This document shows, piece by piece, positions 1 to 7,313 of a stretch of 14,251 nt of DNA. The stretch comes from UBA2233 sp002347965 [NCBI: Nitrospirae bacterium UBA2233] (GTDB taxonomy: Bacteria; UBA2233): assembly GCA_002347965.1 (NCBI GenBank), contig DDYN01000023.1, positions 1 through 14,251 of the forward strand, given 5' to 3'. The notes under the pieces are model-generated. The model saw nothing but the letters and a program-made list of their open reading frames with translations. It ran no database searches and was not told where the DNA came from. The translations under genes were made by a program, and so were the position numbers. Every line of letters begins with the position of its first letter. Positions within the stretch are counted from its first letter, which is position 1.

Positions 1-1222
1 CGAGCAGGGCTACGGCGATGACGAGCGCCGTTGGGGCAACCGTCTCGAAGCCTACCGAAAGGCCTGTCACGATCGTCGTGGCTGGGCCTGTCTTGGAGGC
101 CTCGGCAATCCTACGGGTCGGCGAAAAGCGAGCCTCTGTATAATACTGCGTGATGAACACGATCACCACGCTTGCCAAAATCCCTACCAAACCGGCACCG
201 AACAACCAGAGGTCGCCAAACATCGTCTTAACGGTCGCGTACATCGCGATAATGCTCAGGCCGATCGAAACGTAGTAGCCGCGGTTGATCAGCTTCATCG
301 GGTCTTCCTGCTCAGAGCCGCCCCGAACGAACATGATGCCGACCATGCTGGCGATCAGCCCGAAGGCACGGATGATGAACGGAAAAAATACCCAGCCTAG
401 GTTCTGGGTTGCGGTGTACAAGCTGGCACCGATGATCATGGCACCGATGTTCTCGGCGGCAGTCGATTCGAACAGGTCAGCTCCACGGCCCGCGCAGTCT
501 CCCACGTTATCTCCCACCTGGTCTGCTATGACCGCCGCGTTCCTTGGGTCGTCTTCGGGGATGCCGGCCTCGACCTTCCCCGCCAAATCCGCCCCCATGT
601 CGGCGGCCTTTGTAAAGATGCCCCCGCCAAGCTGGGCAAACAGCGCGACCATGCTAGCGCCGAAGGCAAACCCGACGATCAGATGCGGGGCTGTAGCCGG
701 GTTTTCGGCTCCGCCGAAGGCGAAGAAGATGGCCATGACACCGATCAGGCTTAAGGCGACGATCAAAAACCCAGAAACCGCTCCGCCCCTTAGCGCGACA
801 ACCATGGCGGGGCCAAACCCCTTGTGCGAGGCGGCCGCGCACCTTAGGTTCGACTTGACGGCCACGAGCATCCCGATGAACCCGGAAAGGCAAGAACAGA
901 ACGCCCCGATCAGGAAGGCCGCCGCCGTCCTGAGCCCCAGGCCGAGAGCGGTCACATTGAGCCTCGAAAGCTCAACCTCGCTGCTTAAAGAGCCAAGAAG
1001 GACGCCAAGAATGGCCGCCACGATGATAGATGTGATGCCGATGGTGGAGTACTGGCGTATCAGGAACGCCCAAGCGCCCTCGGAGATCATCGCGTTTACG
1101 TCCTGCATAGCCAAGGAACCCCGGCCTGAACGAAGAACGCTCACGATCAGCCATAACGCGAACACGACGCTCAAGGCGCCGCTTGCCGGTACGATCCAAA
1201 ACAGCCCCGGGATCTGCTCCAT
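1..1222 (-). CDS. hppA: Membrane-bound proton-translocating pyrophosphatase (partial, C-terminus outside window)
   Basis: Integral inner-membrane enzyme that couples hydrolysis of inorganic pyrophosphate to outward ion pumping. The reading frame is open from the ATG at 1222 to the window edge, giving 407 codons; the family usually has about 670-800 residues, so roughly the N-terminal half is present. The translation is a series of hydrophobic helices. It carries the pyrophosphate/Mg-binding signature: KAADMGADLAGKVE near residues 205-218, then EDDPRN and GDNVGDCAGRGADLFES near 223-253. The start is firm: an in-frame TAA lies 27 nt upstream of the ATG and an AGAGGG ribosome-binding site lies between them. 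The residue that separates K+-dependent from K+-independent forms lies beyond the window, so ion and cation type cannot be assigned. It follows the amidase gene in the same direction but has its own promoter-like sequence. Confidence 0.96.
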   Translation of the reverse strand, partial: MEQIPGLFWIVPASGALSVVFALWLIVSVLRSGRGSLAMQDVNAMISEGAWAFLIRQYSTIGITSIIVAAILGVLLGSLSSEVELSRLNVTALGLGLRTAAAFLIGAFCSCLSGFIGMLVAVKSNLRCAAASHKGFGPAMVVALRGGAVSGFLIVALSLIGVMAIFFAFGGAENPATAPHLIVGFAFGASMVALFAQLGGGIFTKAADMGADLAGKVEAGIPEDDPRNAAVIADQVGDNVGDCAGRGADLFESTAAENIGAMIIGASLYTATQNLGWVFFPFIIRAFGLIASMVGIMFVRGGSEQEDPMKLINRGYYVSIGLSIIAMYATVKTMFGDLWLFGAGLVGILASVVIVFITQYYTEARFSPTRRIAEASKTGPATTIVTGLSVGFETVAPTALVIAVALL

Positions 1223-1278
1223 AGTTCCAACGCCCTCTTCGCTTTACGGGTTATTGTAGACAGAATGAGAAATGAGTA

Positions 1279-1308
1279 ATTCTAAGCGCGCGAACAAAGA
1301 AAAGTCAA
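1279..1308 (-). promoter_or_regulatory. Sigma70-like promoter for hppA
   Basis: On the minus strand TTGACT (1303-1308) and TAGAAT (1279-1284) are separated by 18 nt, about 57 nt upstream of the hppA ATG. Both hexamers are close to consensus. This suggests hppA is transcribed on its own even though it follows the amidase gene in the same direction. Confidence 0.5.
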
Positions 1309-1369
1309 GATAGGAAGGGGGCGTTTTGCACCTTGAATGAAAGAAGGCGGAGCGTATGGAATATACGCA

Positions 1370-2809
1370 TTATTTTACGACAACACCGGCCTGCAGTCCT
1401 TTTGGCGTGGAAGTTTTAAGGCTAAAAATAGACTCGAGGCAATGGCAGGCGGAAAGCACGGAGCGCTCATCGAAGCGCCTGCCTACGACCTGAAGGCCGA
1501 CAGGCAGTCCTTCGTTAGTAAGGCCGCAGGGAATGGAAGCAGCCGGCTGGCCCGTGAAGTTGAACGGGTAGGTAAACCCGATCCAGGCAAACGGGCCGAC
1601 TGCCTCGCCGTCGATCGTCTCGGGGCCGATGGGGCCAAGCTCTGCCCTTGGGAAGGCGCTTACCGCCGTCGTCGGGCACAAAAGCAGGTCGTAGTCCTCA
1701 AAAAGACGCCTGAGCTTTTCCCAGAGGTCTTCCCTGTGGAACTGGATGCGGGCGACATCCAAGGCCGTGATCATGTTGCCCATAGGAAGGAACGTCTTGT
1801 ACAGGGGGTACATGACGGGTTCCCACTTTGCCCAGACCCCTTCCATGGCAGCGAGCGTATCCGAGAGCACCTTGGCCATGATGTCAGTCTCAAGATTAGC
1901 CAAACCAAGCTGGGCCTCTTCTACTGTGGCGCCTTTCTCTTTGAGGCGAAATGCCGCCTTTTTCGTGATCTGAGCGATTTCTTGGTCGACAACGGTATAG
2001 CCTAGGCTTTGGGTATAGGCAATGCGCATCCCTGAAACCCCGCCTTCTAGGGCATCCATAAAACGAAAGCCTGGACCTTGGATCGTGAACCGGTCGCGCT
2101 CGTCTGGACCCGCAAGGACATCCATAAGAAGGCAGGCATCCTCGACGCTTCGGGTGATCGGGCCTTCGTGGGCCATCGTCTCCCAGCCCGGCAACCTAGG
2201 GTACATCGGAATCCGGCCGAACTGGGGTTTAAGGCCCACAACCCCACACAGAGAGGCCGGGATGCGGATCGAACCGCCCCCGTCGTTGCCGATCGCGGCC
2301 GGGGCCAAGAACGAGGCGACGGCCGCGGCCGAACCGCCCGATGACCCGCCGGAGACTCTGGCAAGGTCCCAAGGGTTCGAGGTTGGGCCAAAAAGGGCGT
2401 TGTCGGTGACAGGGATCAGGCCAAACTCTGGCAGGTTAGTCTTGCCCATGACGATCGCCCCGGCCGCCTTGAGACGCTCGACCAAAACAGCGTCCTCGCT
2501 TGGCACAAAGTCTTTGTAGAGCTTCGAGCCAAACGTCGTCCGGATTCCTTTGGTAAAGATGTTGTCCTTGATTAAGACAGGAATGCCGTGAAGCGGGCCT
2601 AGGGGGCCGCCCTTGGAGATGGCCTCCTTTTTGGCCGTGGCCTCCTTGAGTACAGCCTCTTCATGAAGCGTGACGATCGCGTTGATCTTGGGGTTTATCT
2701 TGTGAATGCGGTCCAAAAGACAGCCAATGACCTCCAAGGGGTCTGTCGCGCCCCTTTGGTAAGCCTCGAGGAGCCCTTGAACGCCAAGCTTCCAGACCTC
2801 GTCCGCCAT
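1370..2809 (-). CDS. Amidase-signature family hydrolase
   Basis: 479-residue Ser-cisSer-Lys hydrolase that would cleave a carboxamide to acid and ammonia. The whole amidase signature is visible: catalytic Lys81 in PVLIKDN, SGGSSGGSAAAVA at 153-165 with the cis-Ser at about 156, and the nucleophile Ser180 in NDGGGSIRIPAS. The length fits the family. ATG at 2809 has an AAGGGG ribosome-binding site about 10 nt upstream. A weak TTGACG/TAGCCT pair (2882-2887 and 2859-2864) may drive it, since it is separated from the upstream dehydrogenase by 91 nt. GatA is the main alternative, but no gatB or gatC is nearby and the neighbours are catabolic or redox genes, so a free amidase is more likely. The substrate is unknown. 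A 6-bp hairpin (1352-1368) just after the stop is too weak to call a terminator. Confidence 0.93.
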   Translation of the reverse strand: MADEVWKLGVQGLLEAYQRGATDPLEVIGCLLDRIHKINPKINAIVTLHEEAVLKEATAKKEAISKGGPLGPLHGIPVLIKDNIFTKGIRTTFGSKLYKDFVPSEDAVLVERLKAAGAIVMGKTNLPEFGLIPVTDNALFGPTSNPWDLARVSGGSSGGSAAAVASFLAPAAIGNDGGGSIRIPASLCGVVGLKPQFGRIPMYPRLPGWETMAHEGPITRSVEDACLLMDVLAGPDERDRFTIQGPGFRFMDALEGGVSGMRIAYTQSLGYTVVDQEIAQITKKAAFRLKEKGATVEEAQLGLANLETDIMAKVLSDTLAAMEGVWAKWEPVMYPLYKTFLPMGNMITALDVARIQFHREDLWEKLRRLFEDYDLLLCPTTAVSAFPRAELGPIGPETIDGEAVGPFAWIGFTYPFNFTGQPAASIPCGLTNEGLPVGLQVVGRRFDERSVLSACHCLESIFSLKTSTPKGLQAGVVVK

Positions 2810-2900
2810 ACCCCCAGCCCCTTAAAATAAGCTTATATTTTTTGTCTATAACAGCACTAGGCTAGCACGGCCACGGGGTCGCGTCAACGCTAGGCCGCTA

Positions 2901-3893
2901 TTATAGGTAACCCTCCTTCCGTATGACCCCCTCAATCGGCCCCCCTGCAAGAAAGCGCAGGATGTTCTCCGAGGCTTTCTGAACGGCTTCGATCAGAGAG
3001 CCCGGAACCAGCGCGGAGTTGTGGGGGGTTCCAAGCACGTTTGGGAGCTCGAAAAAGGGATGCTTCAGCTCGAACCTGCCCTGCTTGAAGGGCTCGGTCC
3101 ACCAGGCATCGATTCCTGCCATGAAGTCAGGATGGGCCTTGAGGTGTTCAAACAGGGCCGATTCCTCGATGATCTCCCCCCTTGCGACATTCACCAAAAT
3201 GGCGTCTTCCTTCATGAGCCCAAGCTCGCGCTTGCCGATCAAGGAGCGGGTCGAGCGGTTTAAGGGGAGGGCCAACACGACGAGGTCGGACTGCTCGAGC
3301 ACTTTATCCAGGCTGCTTAAGGTCCCCAAGAAATCGGCGGGCTCATCGCTCTTGCCGCTTCGGTTGATCGCCAGGATCTTGACGCCGAAGGGCCTAAGGA
3401 GCCTTGCTACGGCCTTTCCTATCCCGCCAAACCCCAAAATCGCAGCCGTGGCCCCAAAAAGGGCCTTGTTCTCCGAGAGCTGATCGAAAAGCCCCTCTTT
3501 GAGCTTCTTGTGGTGGATCATGAGCCTTTTGGCCAGGGCGAGTACCATCGCGAGCGCATGCTCGGCCATCGGCCTGGCATAGGCGCCCACGTTGCTCGCT
3601 ATCATCAAGGATTTCGGCAAGCGCTCGAAATCGAGATGGTCTGCCCCAGCCGATAGGAGCTGCATGAGGGAGGCATGTTCCAAAAGCCCTTGTTCTTCTG
3701 GAGAGAATTCCATATGAGGAGCCCAGGCAAACACCACCTTGGCCTCCAGAAGGGCGGTCTTACGCCCCTCTGGGCCAATGTCTCTTAGGTGTATAACGTC
3801 GGCTATGGGGTTTAGGGTGGCCTCAATCCTTTCTTTGGCCTCCTGCCCCAAATCAAAGCTCACGGCCACAAGCGGGCGTGTGGACTCTTTCAC
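2901..3893 (-). CDS. D-2-hydroxyacid dehydrogenase (NAD(P)-dependent, 2-oxoacid reductase type)
   Basis: 330-residue soluble enzyme of the D-isomer 2-hydroxyacid dehydrogenase family, which interconverts 2-oxo and D-2-hydroxy acids. The Rossmann motif GFGGIG is at 154-159. The catalytic set is complete: Arg238 in VARGE, Glu267 in DAWWTEP, His291 in GTPHNSA. After the second beta strand the sequence is INRSGK, with Arg/Ser where NAD-preferring enzymes have Asp or Glu, so NADP(H) is the likelier cofactor (inference). The start is GTG at 3893. The 11-nt gap to the upstream SDR stop is itself the ribosome-binding site (AGGTAGGTGAA), so translation is coupled to the SDR. The substrate cannot be read from sequence; glyoxylate/hydroxypyruvate and related 2-oxo acids are typical for this group. 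Confidence 0.94.
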   Translation of the reverse strand: MKESTRPLVAVSFDLGQEAKERIEATLNPIADVIHLRDIGPEGRKTALLEAKVVFAWAPHMEFSPEEQGLLEHASLMQLLSAGADHLDFERLPKSLMIASNVGAYARPMAEHALAMVLALAKRLMIHHKKLKEGLFDQLSENKALFGATAAILGFGGIGKAVARLLRPFGVKILAINRSGKSDEPADFLGTLSSLDKVLEQSDLVVLALPLNRSTRSLIGKRELGLMKEDAILVNVARGEIIEESALFEHLKAHPDFMAGIDAWWTEPFKQGRFELKHPFFELPNVLGTPHNSALVPGSLIEAVQKASENILRFLAGGPIEGVIRKEGYL

Positions 3894-3904
3894 TTCACCT
3901 ACCT

Positions 3905-4654
3905 CTAGCAGAGCATCCCCCAGTCAGCCGCCAGCACCTGGCCGGTTACACAGTCCGAATCAGGGCTGGCAAAGTACAAAAAGGTTCCTACGAGCTTGTC
4001 GGTTCCTGGCAGACCTTGAAGCATTCGGCCTTCCTCAGCCCCAAGCTGCGCGGAGTAGTATCCAGACAGCGCCTCCGTCATGCGCGTTTCGGCGACAGGA
4101 GCGACGGCGTTGACTTGTATGCTGAACGGAACAAGCTCCTTTGCCGCGTTCTTCGTAAGCGCAACGATGCCACCTTTAGCCGTGGCATAATCGGCCACAC
4201 CATAAAACCCTCGCATGGCGGCAGGAGCAGCTAGGTTGATGATTTTACCGCTCTTTTTGGGCATCATAAACCGCCTTATGGCTTCCTGCATGCAGTAGAA
4301 CGTGCCAAACAGATGGATACGAAGCGTCCGCTCGAACTGCTCGGGGCTGATTTCCCAAAAAGGCGTGGGCTTGATGATGCCAGCGTTGTTGACGAGGATA
4401 TCGAGCGTCCCAAAGGCGCTTGCGACATCGTCCATCAGCCTTCGGACTTCCTCCAAAGAGGCCGCGTCGTAAAGGCCGCCTTGAGCCTTTATACCCGACG
4501 CTCTTGCCAGCTCAACAGCTTCGCTTAAGCCTTTTTCGTCTTCTTTGGCCGTAAGAAACACGTCCGCCCCCTCCTTGGCAAACCCGAGCGCCACAGACCG
4601 GCCGATCCCTTTGCTTGCTCCCGTAACGAGGGCCTTCTTGCCTTTAAGCTTCAT
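3905..4654 (-). CDS. Short-chain dehydrogenase/reductase family protein with altered catalytic tetrad
   Basis: 249-residue classical-SDR fold. The cofactor motif TGASKGIG is at 11-18, the NNAG motif at 89-92 and the YxxxK pair is Tyr156/Lys160. Two of the four usual active-site residues are missing. Position 143 (13 before the Tyr), normally Ser, is Ala within NLAAPAAMRG. The Asn of the usual N-L-x-G segment is His114 in RIHLFGTF. The C-terminal VTGQVLAADWG replaces the usual VDGG ending. The ATG at 4654 is chosen over an upstream in-frame ATG at 4690 because it has a purine-rich ribosome-binding site (GGGGGGAGGG) directly upstream, begins exactly where SDR homology begins, and leaves a 10-nt gap to the aldo/keto reductase stop. 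It may be a low-activity reductase, use another residue as catalytic support, or be a non-catalytic partner. Confidence 0.9.
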   Translation of the reverse strand: MKLKGKKALVTGASKGIGRSVALGFAKEGADVFLTAKEDEKGLSEAVELARASGIKAQGGLYDAASLEEVRRLMDDVASAFGTLDILVNNAGIIKPTPFWEISPEQFERTLRIHLFGTFYCMQEAIRRFMMPKKSGKIINLAAPAAMRGFYGVADYATAKGGIVALTKNAAKELVPFSIQVNAVAPVAETRMTEALSGYYSAQLGAEEGRMLQGLPGTDKLVGTFLYFASPDSDCVTGQVLAADWGMLC

Positions 4655-4664
4655 TCCCTCCCCC

Positions 4665-5666
4665 CTATCTGTCAGCCTTGGTAAAGGCAAGCATCCATTG
4701 GGGGTAGGGCAACGGAACGGCGCTTGCGTTCTCGAGCCGCTCCATCTCAGAGTGCGAAAGCAGGATCTCTGCGGCCTTTAAATTACTCTGAAGCTGCTCC
4801 ATCGTGCGCGCCCCGATGATCACAGAGGTCACCCCGGGCTTGTGGATAAGCCAGGCGAGCGCCGTGGCGGCCACGCTTGCCTCCTTGGCCTTGGCGATCT
4901 CTTCGAGTACCTCGATCACCTCGTAGCCCCGCTCCTTGTTGATCGGTATGAAGTCTCCTAGTTGGCCTTTTAGCCTTCCTTCGGGCATCGGGGCATCTTT
5001 ACGGTATTTCCCCGACAAGAATCCGCCGGCCAAAGGGCTCCAGGGAAGGATTCCGAGCCCTTGATCGAGACAAAGCGGCACGAGCTCAAACTCCAAGTCC
5101 CTGCCCACAAGGCTGTAGTAGGCCTGGAGAGAGACGAACCGCTCGAGGCCCGCCTTATCGGAGACCCAAAGCGCTTTCGTCAACTGCCATGCGGCAAAGT
5201 TGCTTACCCCGATGTAGCGGACCTTCCCCCAGCGAACCAGGTCGTCTAAAGCCCTAAGCGTCTCTTCTAGTGGGGTTTCAAAATCGAAGCTGTGCACCTG
5301 ATAGAGGTCTATATGGTCTGTGCCCAGCCTTTTGAGGCTCGCATCGCACGATTCCAAAACGTGCTGGCGTGATAGGCCCACATAGTTCGGCCCCTTATCC
5401 ATTCGGCCCCGCACTTTCGTCGCGACGACGGCCTCTTTTCTTCTTAACCCGAGCGCCTTCCCAAGGATCGTTTCGGACTCTCCGTAGCTGTAGACATCGG
5501 CCGTGTCGAAAAAGTTCAACCCATGATCGAAGCAGGCTGCGACCATCTCTGCGGCAAGACGCTCATCCACCCCTCCTATGCCCCACTGGTTGTTACCGAA
5601 GGTCATGCAGCCAAAGCACAGCTTAGAAACCTTAAGGCCTGAACGACCTAATAATCTGTACTCCAT
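4665..5666 (-). CDS. Aldo/keto reductase
   Basis: 333-residue cytosolic TIM-barrel oxidoreductase that reduces aldehydes or ketones with NADPH. The catalytic tetrad is visible: Asp54 and Tyr59 in [13 protein letters not shown], Lys84 in VATKVRG, His125 in LYQVHSFD. The C-terminal cofactor segment includes [16 protein letters not shown]. The N-terminus ([23 protein letters not shown]) and the length put it with the YajO/AAD-like bacterial aldo/keto reductases rather than the ~280-residue AKR5 type. ATG at 5666 has a strong AAGGAGGG ribosome-binding site. It is the first gene of the tight three-oxidoreductase block (10 nt to the SDR), and the DoxX gene lies 51 nt upstream in the same direction. 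The substrate is unknown. Confidence 0.95.
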   Translation of the reverse strand: MEYRLLGRSGLKVSKLCFGCMTFGNNQWGIGGVDERLAAEMVAACFDHGLNFFDTADVYSYGESETILGKALGLRRKEAVVATKVRGRMDKGPNYVGLSRQHVLESCDASLKRLGTDHIDLYQVHSFDFETPLEETLRALDDLVRWGKVRYIGVSNFAAWQLTKALWVSDKAGLERFVSLQAYYSLVGRDLEFELVPLCLDQGLGILPWSPLAGGFLSGKYRKDAPMPEGRLKGQLGDFIPINKERGYEVIEVLEEIAKAKEASVAATALAWLIHKPGVTSVIIGARTMEQLQSNLKAAEILLSHSEMERLENASAVPLPYPQWMLAFTKADR

Positions 5667-5717
5667 AATCCCTCCTTGTTAAAAATTGAAACGTCTACAA
5701 AATCCCAACCTTTATAC

Positions 5718-6095
5718 TTACCGCTTCCTTTCAGGGCTAAAGACCGCAAGTAGGATAAGTCCTCCCATGATAGCCAGGTTCTTCTGAAACATGATCATCT
5801 GAAGCGACCTCTGGGGGTCTTCCAGCGTCCAAAAATCGTGGAAGATGAGCGTCGCCGGAACCAAAAAAGCCATAAGCAAAAGGGCCCCGATCCTGGCTTG
5901 AATACCGAAGATGACGGAAAGTCCACCCAGGGTTTCCACGAGCATCGCCCCCGTCAGGAAAAATGGGACCAAGGGCATACCCTTAGAAGTCATGTAGGCC
6001 GCCATGCCCTGCCAGTCCATCATTTTATGGATGCCAGCCAGCAAAAATATCTGGCCGATCAGGATACGGCCAAGAACGATGGATAAGCTCCCCAT
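5718..6095 (-). CDS. DoxX family membrane protein
   Basis: 125-residue inner-membrane protein with four predicted helices at roughly residues 5-23, 43-65, 68-86 and 100-119. It has the family hallmarks GRILIGQIFLLAGIHKMMDW near the N-terminus, a buried Glu54, FHDFW at 85-89 and FQKNLAIMGGLILL at 103-116, and a basic C-terminal tail (PERKR). ATG at 6095 has a purine-rich ribosome-binding site (AAGGGGGGAG). It sits between the CDGSH gene (49 nt) and the aldo/keto reductase (51 nt), all co-oriented. DoxX-like proteins are often linked to thiol or redox stress; the biochemical role of this one cannot be read from sequence. Confidence 0.93.
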   Translation of the reverse strand: MGSLSIVLGRILIGQIFLLAGIHKMMDWQGMAAYMTSKGMPLVPFFLTGAMLVETLGGLSVIFGIQARIGALLLMAFLVPATLIFHDFWTLEDPQRSLQMIMFQKNLAIMGGLILLAVFSPERKR

Positions 6096-6144
6096 CTCCC
6101 CCCTTTTCGCCTCTATTCGTTAAACCGTGAGATTAGGCCTGTTG

Positions 6145-6381
6145 TCAACCAAGCCCCTTGTGCGAGCCGTCGCAAAACGGCTGATTCTGGGTTTGCTTAC
6201 AAAGGCACATGACCTTGCGCTGGGTTTGTTCGATCTCGAAGCGAACCGGGGCCAACCCCGTCCCCTTGTGCGAACCGTCGCAAAACGGCTGATTCTTAGA
6301 CTCACCACAGGCACACCATGCGTACTTTCCAGACTTAAGCTCTAGTATTTGAGGCTTTCTGTCGAAAACCTTCGGCTCCAT
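6145..6381 (-). CDS. Tandem CDGSH iron-sulfur domain protein
   Basis: 78-residue protein with two complete CDGSH motifs, C-x-C-x2-(S/T)-x3-P-x-C-D-G-S-H. The first uses Cys23, Cys25, Cys34 and His38; the second uses Cys59, Cys61, Cys70 and His74. Each should bind one [2Fe-2S] cluster with 3Cys-1His ligation, as in mitoNEET/Miner-type proteins. There is no membrane anchor, so it is probably a soluble cytosolic electron-transfer or redox-sensing protein. The small two-motif architecture is known in bacteria. The two motifs share the run NQPFCDGSHKG, encoded by near-identical DNA. ATG at 6381 is preceded by a weak purine stretch (GGGGA). It heads a co-oriented group with DoxX and the reductases. 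Confidence 0.95.
   Translation of the reverse strand: MEPKVFDRKPQILELKSGKYAWCACGESKNQPFCDGSHKGTGLAPVRFEIEQTQRKVMCLCKQTQNQPFCDGSHKGLG
6154..6296 (-). repeat. Internal direct repeat encoding the two CDGSH motifs
   Basis: 35-bp units at 6154-6188 and 6262-6296 differ at one base and are offset by 108 bp (exactly 36 codons). They encode the NQPFCDGSHKG part of each CDGSH motif plus flanking bases. Conservation also at silent positions indicates a recent intragenic duplication or gene conversion rather than only protein-level constraint. Confidence 0.9.
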
Positions 6382-6418
6382 CGAACTATCCCCTTTTTTG
6401 TATTTAAGTTTTTATACC

Positions 6419-6447
6419 AGAATAATCTTCTTATACCTTTCCTGCAA
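6419..6447 (-). promoter_or_regulatory. Possible promoter upstream of the CDGSH gene
   Basis: On the minus strand TTGCAG (6442-6447) and TATTCT (6419-6424) are 17 nt apart, about 38 nt upstream of the CDGSH ATG in an AT-rich gap of 108 nt. The match is moderate. It would drive the CDGSH-DoxX-reductase group. Confidence 0.3.
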
Positions 6448-6489
6448 CCCCTTTAAAAGGGCGCCGTTTCGTCTCAAAGGTTAGCCTTT

Positions 6490-7178
6490 TTAAGGGTTCT
6501 TGGAATGGGCTGCCCCAAATAGGTGCCTTCTGGCTTCCTCGTCCAAAGGCCCGGGTTGCCGATGCTCGCTCAGCAGCTCAAGCCCTCGCTTAACGGCCCC
6601 CCTTTTTTCGATCGTGCGAACCCACCTCGAAACGTTGGGACAATCCTGGGAGGCCCCCAACCGATCCGCCATCCGAACCCAGGGGAAGGCCGCCATGTCG
6701 GCAATCGAGTAATCGTTGGCCAAATAATCACGGCCCTCAAGCCTCTTTTCTAGCACACCAAGGAGCCTTAGCACCTCTTTGGTGTAGCGCTCTATGGCGT
6801 AGGGGACAGGCTCTGGGGCATAGTTCAAAAAATGCCCGGCCTGGCCAAACATCGGGCCGATCGAGGCTACCTGAAAGAAAACCCACTGGATGACCCCGTA
6901 GCGCCCTGAGGGCTCCTTGGGAAGAAACATCCCGGTTTATCGGCCAGGTACATCAGGATCGCCCCGGATTCGAACACGGCGTAAGGCTTTCCTTCCGGAC
7001 CTTCCTCGTCTACAATGGCGGGGATCTTGTTGTTCGGGCTGATTTTTAAGAATTCAGGGTCAAACTGTTCGCCCCTGCCGATGTTGACTGGAATCGTGCA
7101 ATAGGGCAGGCCGGTTTCCTCCAGCATGATGGCCACCTTCTGGCCGTTGGGGGTAGGCCAGGTGTAGAATCGGATCAT
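6490..7178 (-). pseudogene. YfcG/YghU-like glutathione S-transferase, broken by a single-base frameshift
   Basis: Two overlapping frames together make one GST. The N-terminal thioredoxin-like domain (from ATG 7178, with AAGGGAGAGG just upstream) has the YfcG hallmark TPNG at 9-12, SPNNKIPAIVD at 48-57 and FESGAILMYLADK at 69-81. The C-terminal helical domain continues in another frame from about 6930: FLPKEPSGRYGVIQW, GPMFGQAGHF, PYAIERYTKEVLRL, DYSIADMAAFPWV. The break lies at about 6931-6938. Adding one A to the AAA triplet (6936-6938 on the other strand) would give DKTGMFLP, the expected family sequence. YfcG-type enzymes are glutathione-dependent disulfide reductases. Both halves look well preserved, so this is either a very recent pseudogene or a sequencing or assembly indel. 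As read, it makes only a truncated 103-residue N-terminal product. Confidence 0.88.
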
Positions 7179-7201
7179 AAACCTCTCCCTTAGAGTAAAC
7201 A

Positions 7202-7313
7202 CGGGACAGGAATGTCCCGCCTATCAACATAGGGGTGCACCCATTGATAGCCGGGCCTTTCCAGGCCCGGCGGATAGGGCCTTGCAAATGCGGGACAGGA
7301 ATGTCCCGCCTAT
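7202..7313. repeat. Composite palindromic repeat (REP/BIME-like), copy 1
   Basis: Three hairpins in A-B-A order. Hairpin A at 7202-7219 is CGGGACA with loop GGAA and TGTCCCG. Hairpin B at 7250-7271 is GCCGGGCCT, loop TTCC, AGGCCCGGC. A second A at 7290-7309 has an 8-bp stem and loop GGAA. Each A unit is followed by CCTAT. Positions 7242-7313 match 10149-10220 at 69 of 72 bases. The element lies in the divergent gap between the GST and copA, so it is not a shared terminator. No coding function is seen. Confidence 0.85.

Noticed and set aside
285-1259. Long plus-strand open frame of 324 codons
   Set aside because: It is antisense to the clear hppA pyrophosphatase; its translation is Pro/Met/Ala-rich with no recognisable domain, as expected from high-GC codon bias on the opposite strand.
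1352-1368. Hairpin just after the amidase stop as a terminator
   Set aside because: Only a 6-bp AT-containing stem with no T tract on the minus strand.
1370-2809. Amidase as GatA of the Glu-tRNA amidotransferase
   Set aside because: No gatB or gatC is nearby and the context is redox genes; the amidase signature alone does not separate the two, so a general amidase call is safer.
4655-4690. Upstream ATG (4690) for the SDR
   Set aside because: It would overlap the aldo/keto reductase end; ATG 4654 has a strong ribosome-binding site and matches the normal SDR N-terminus.
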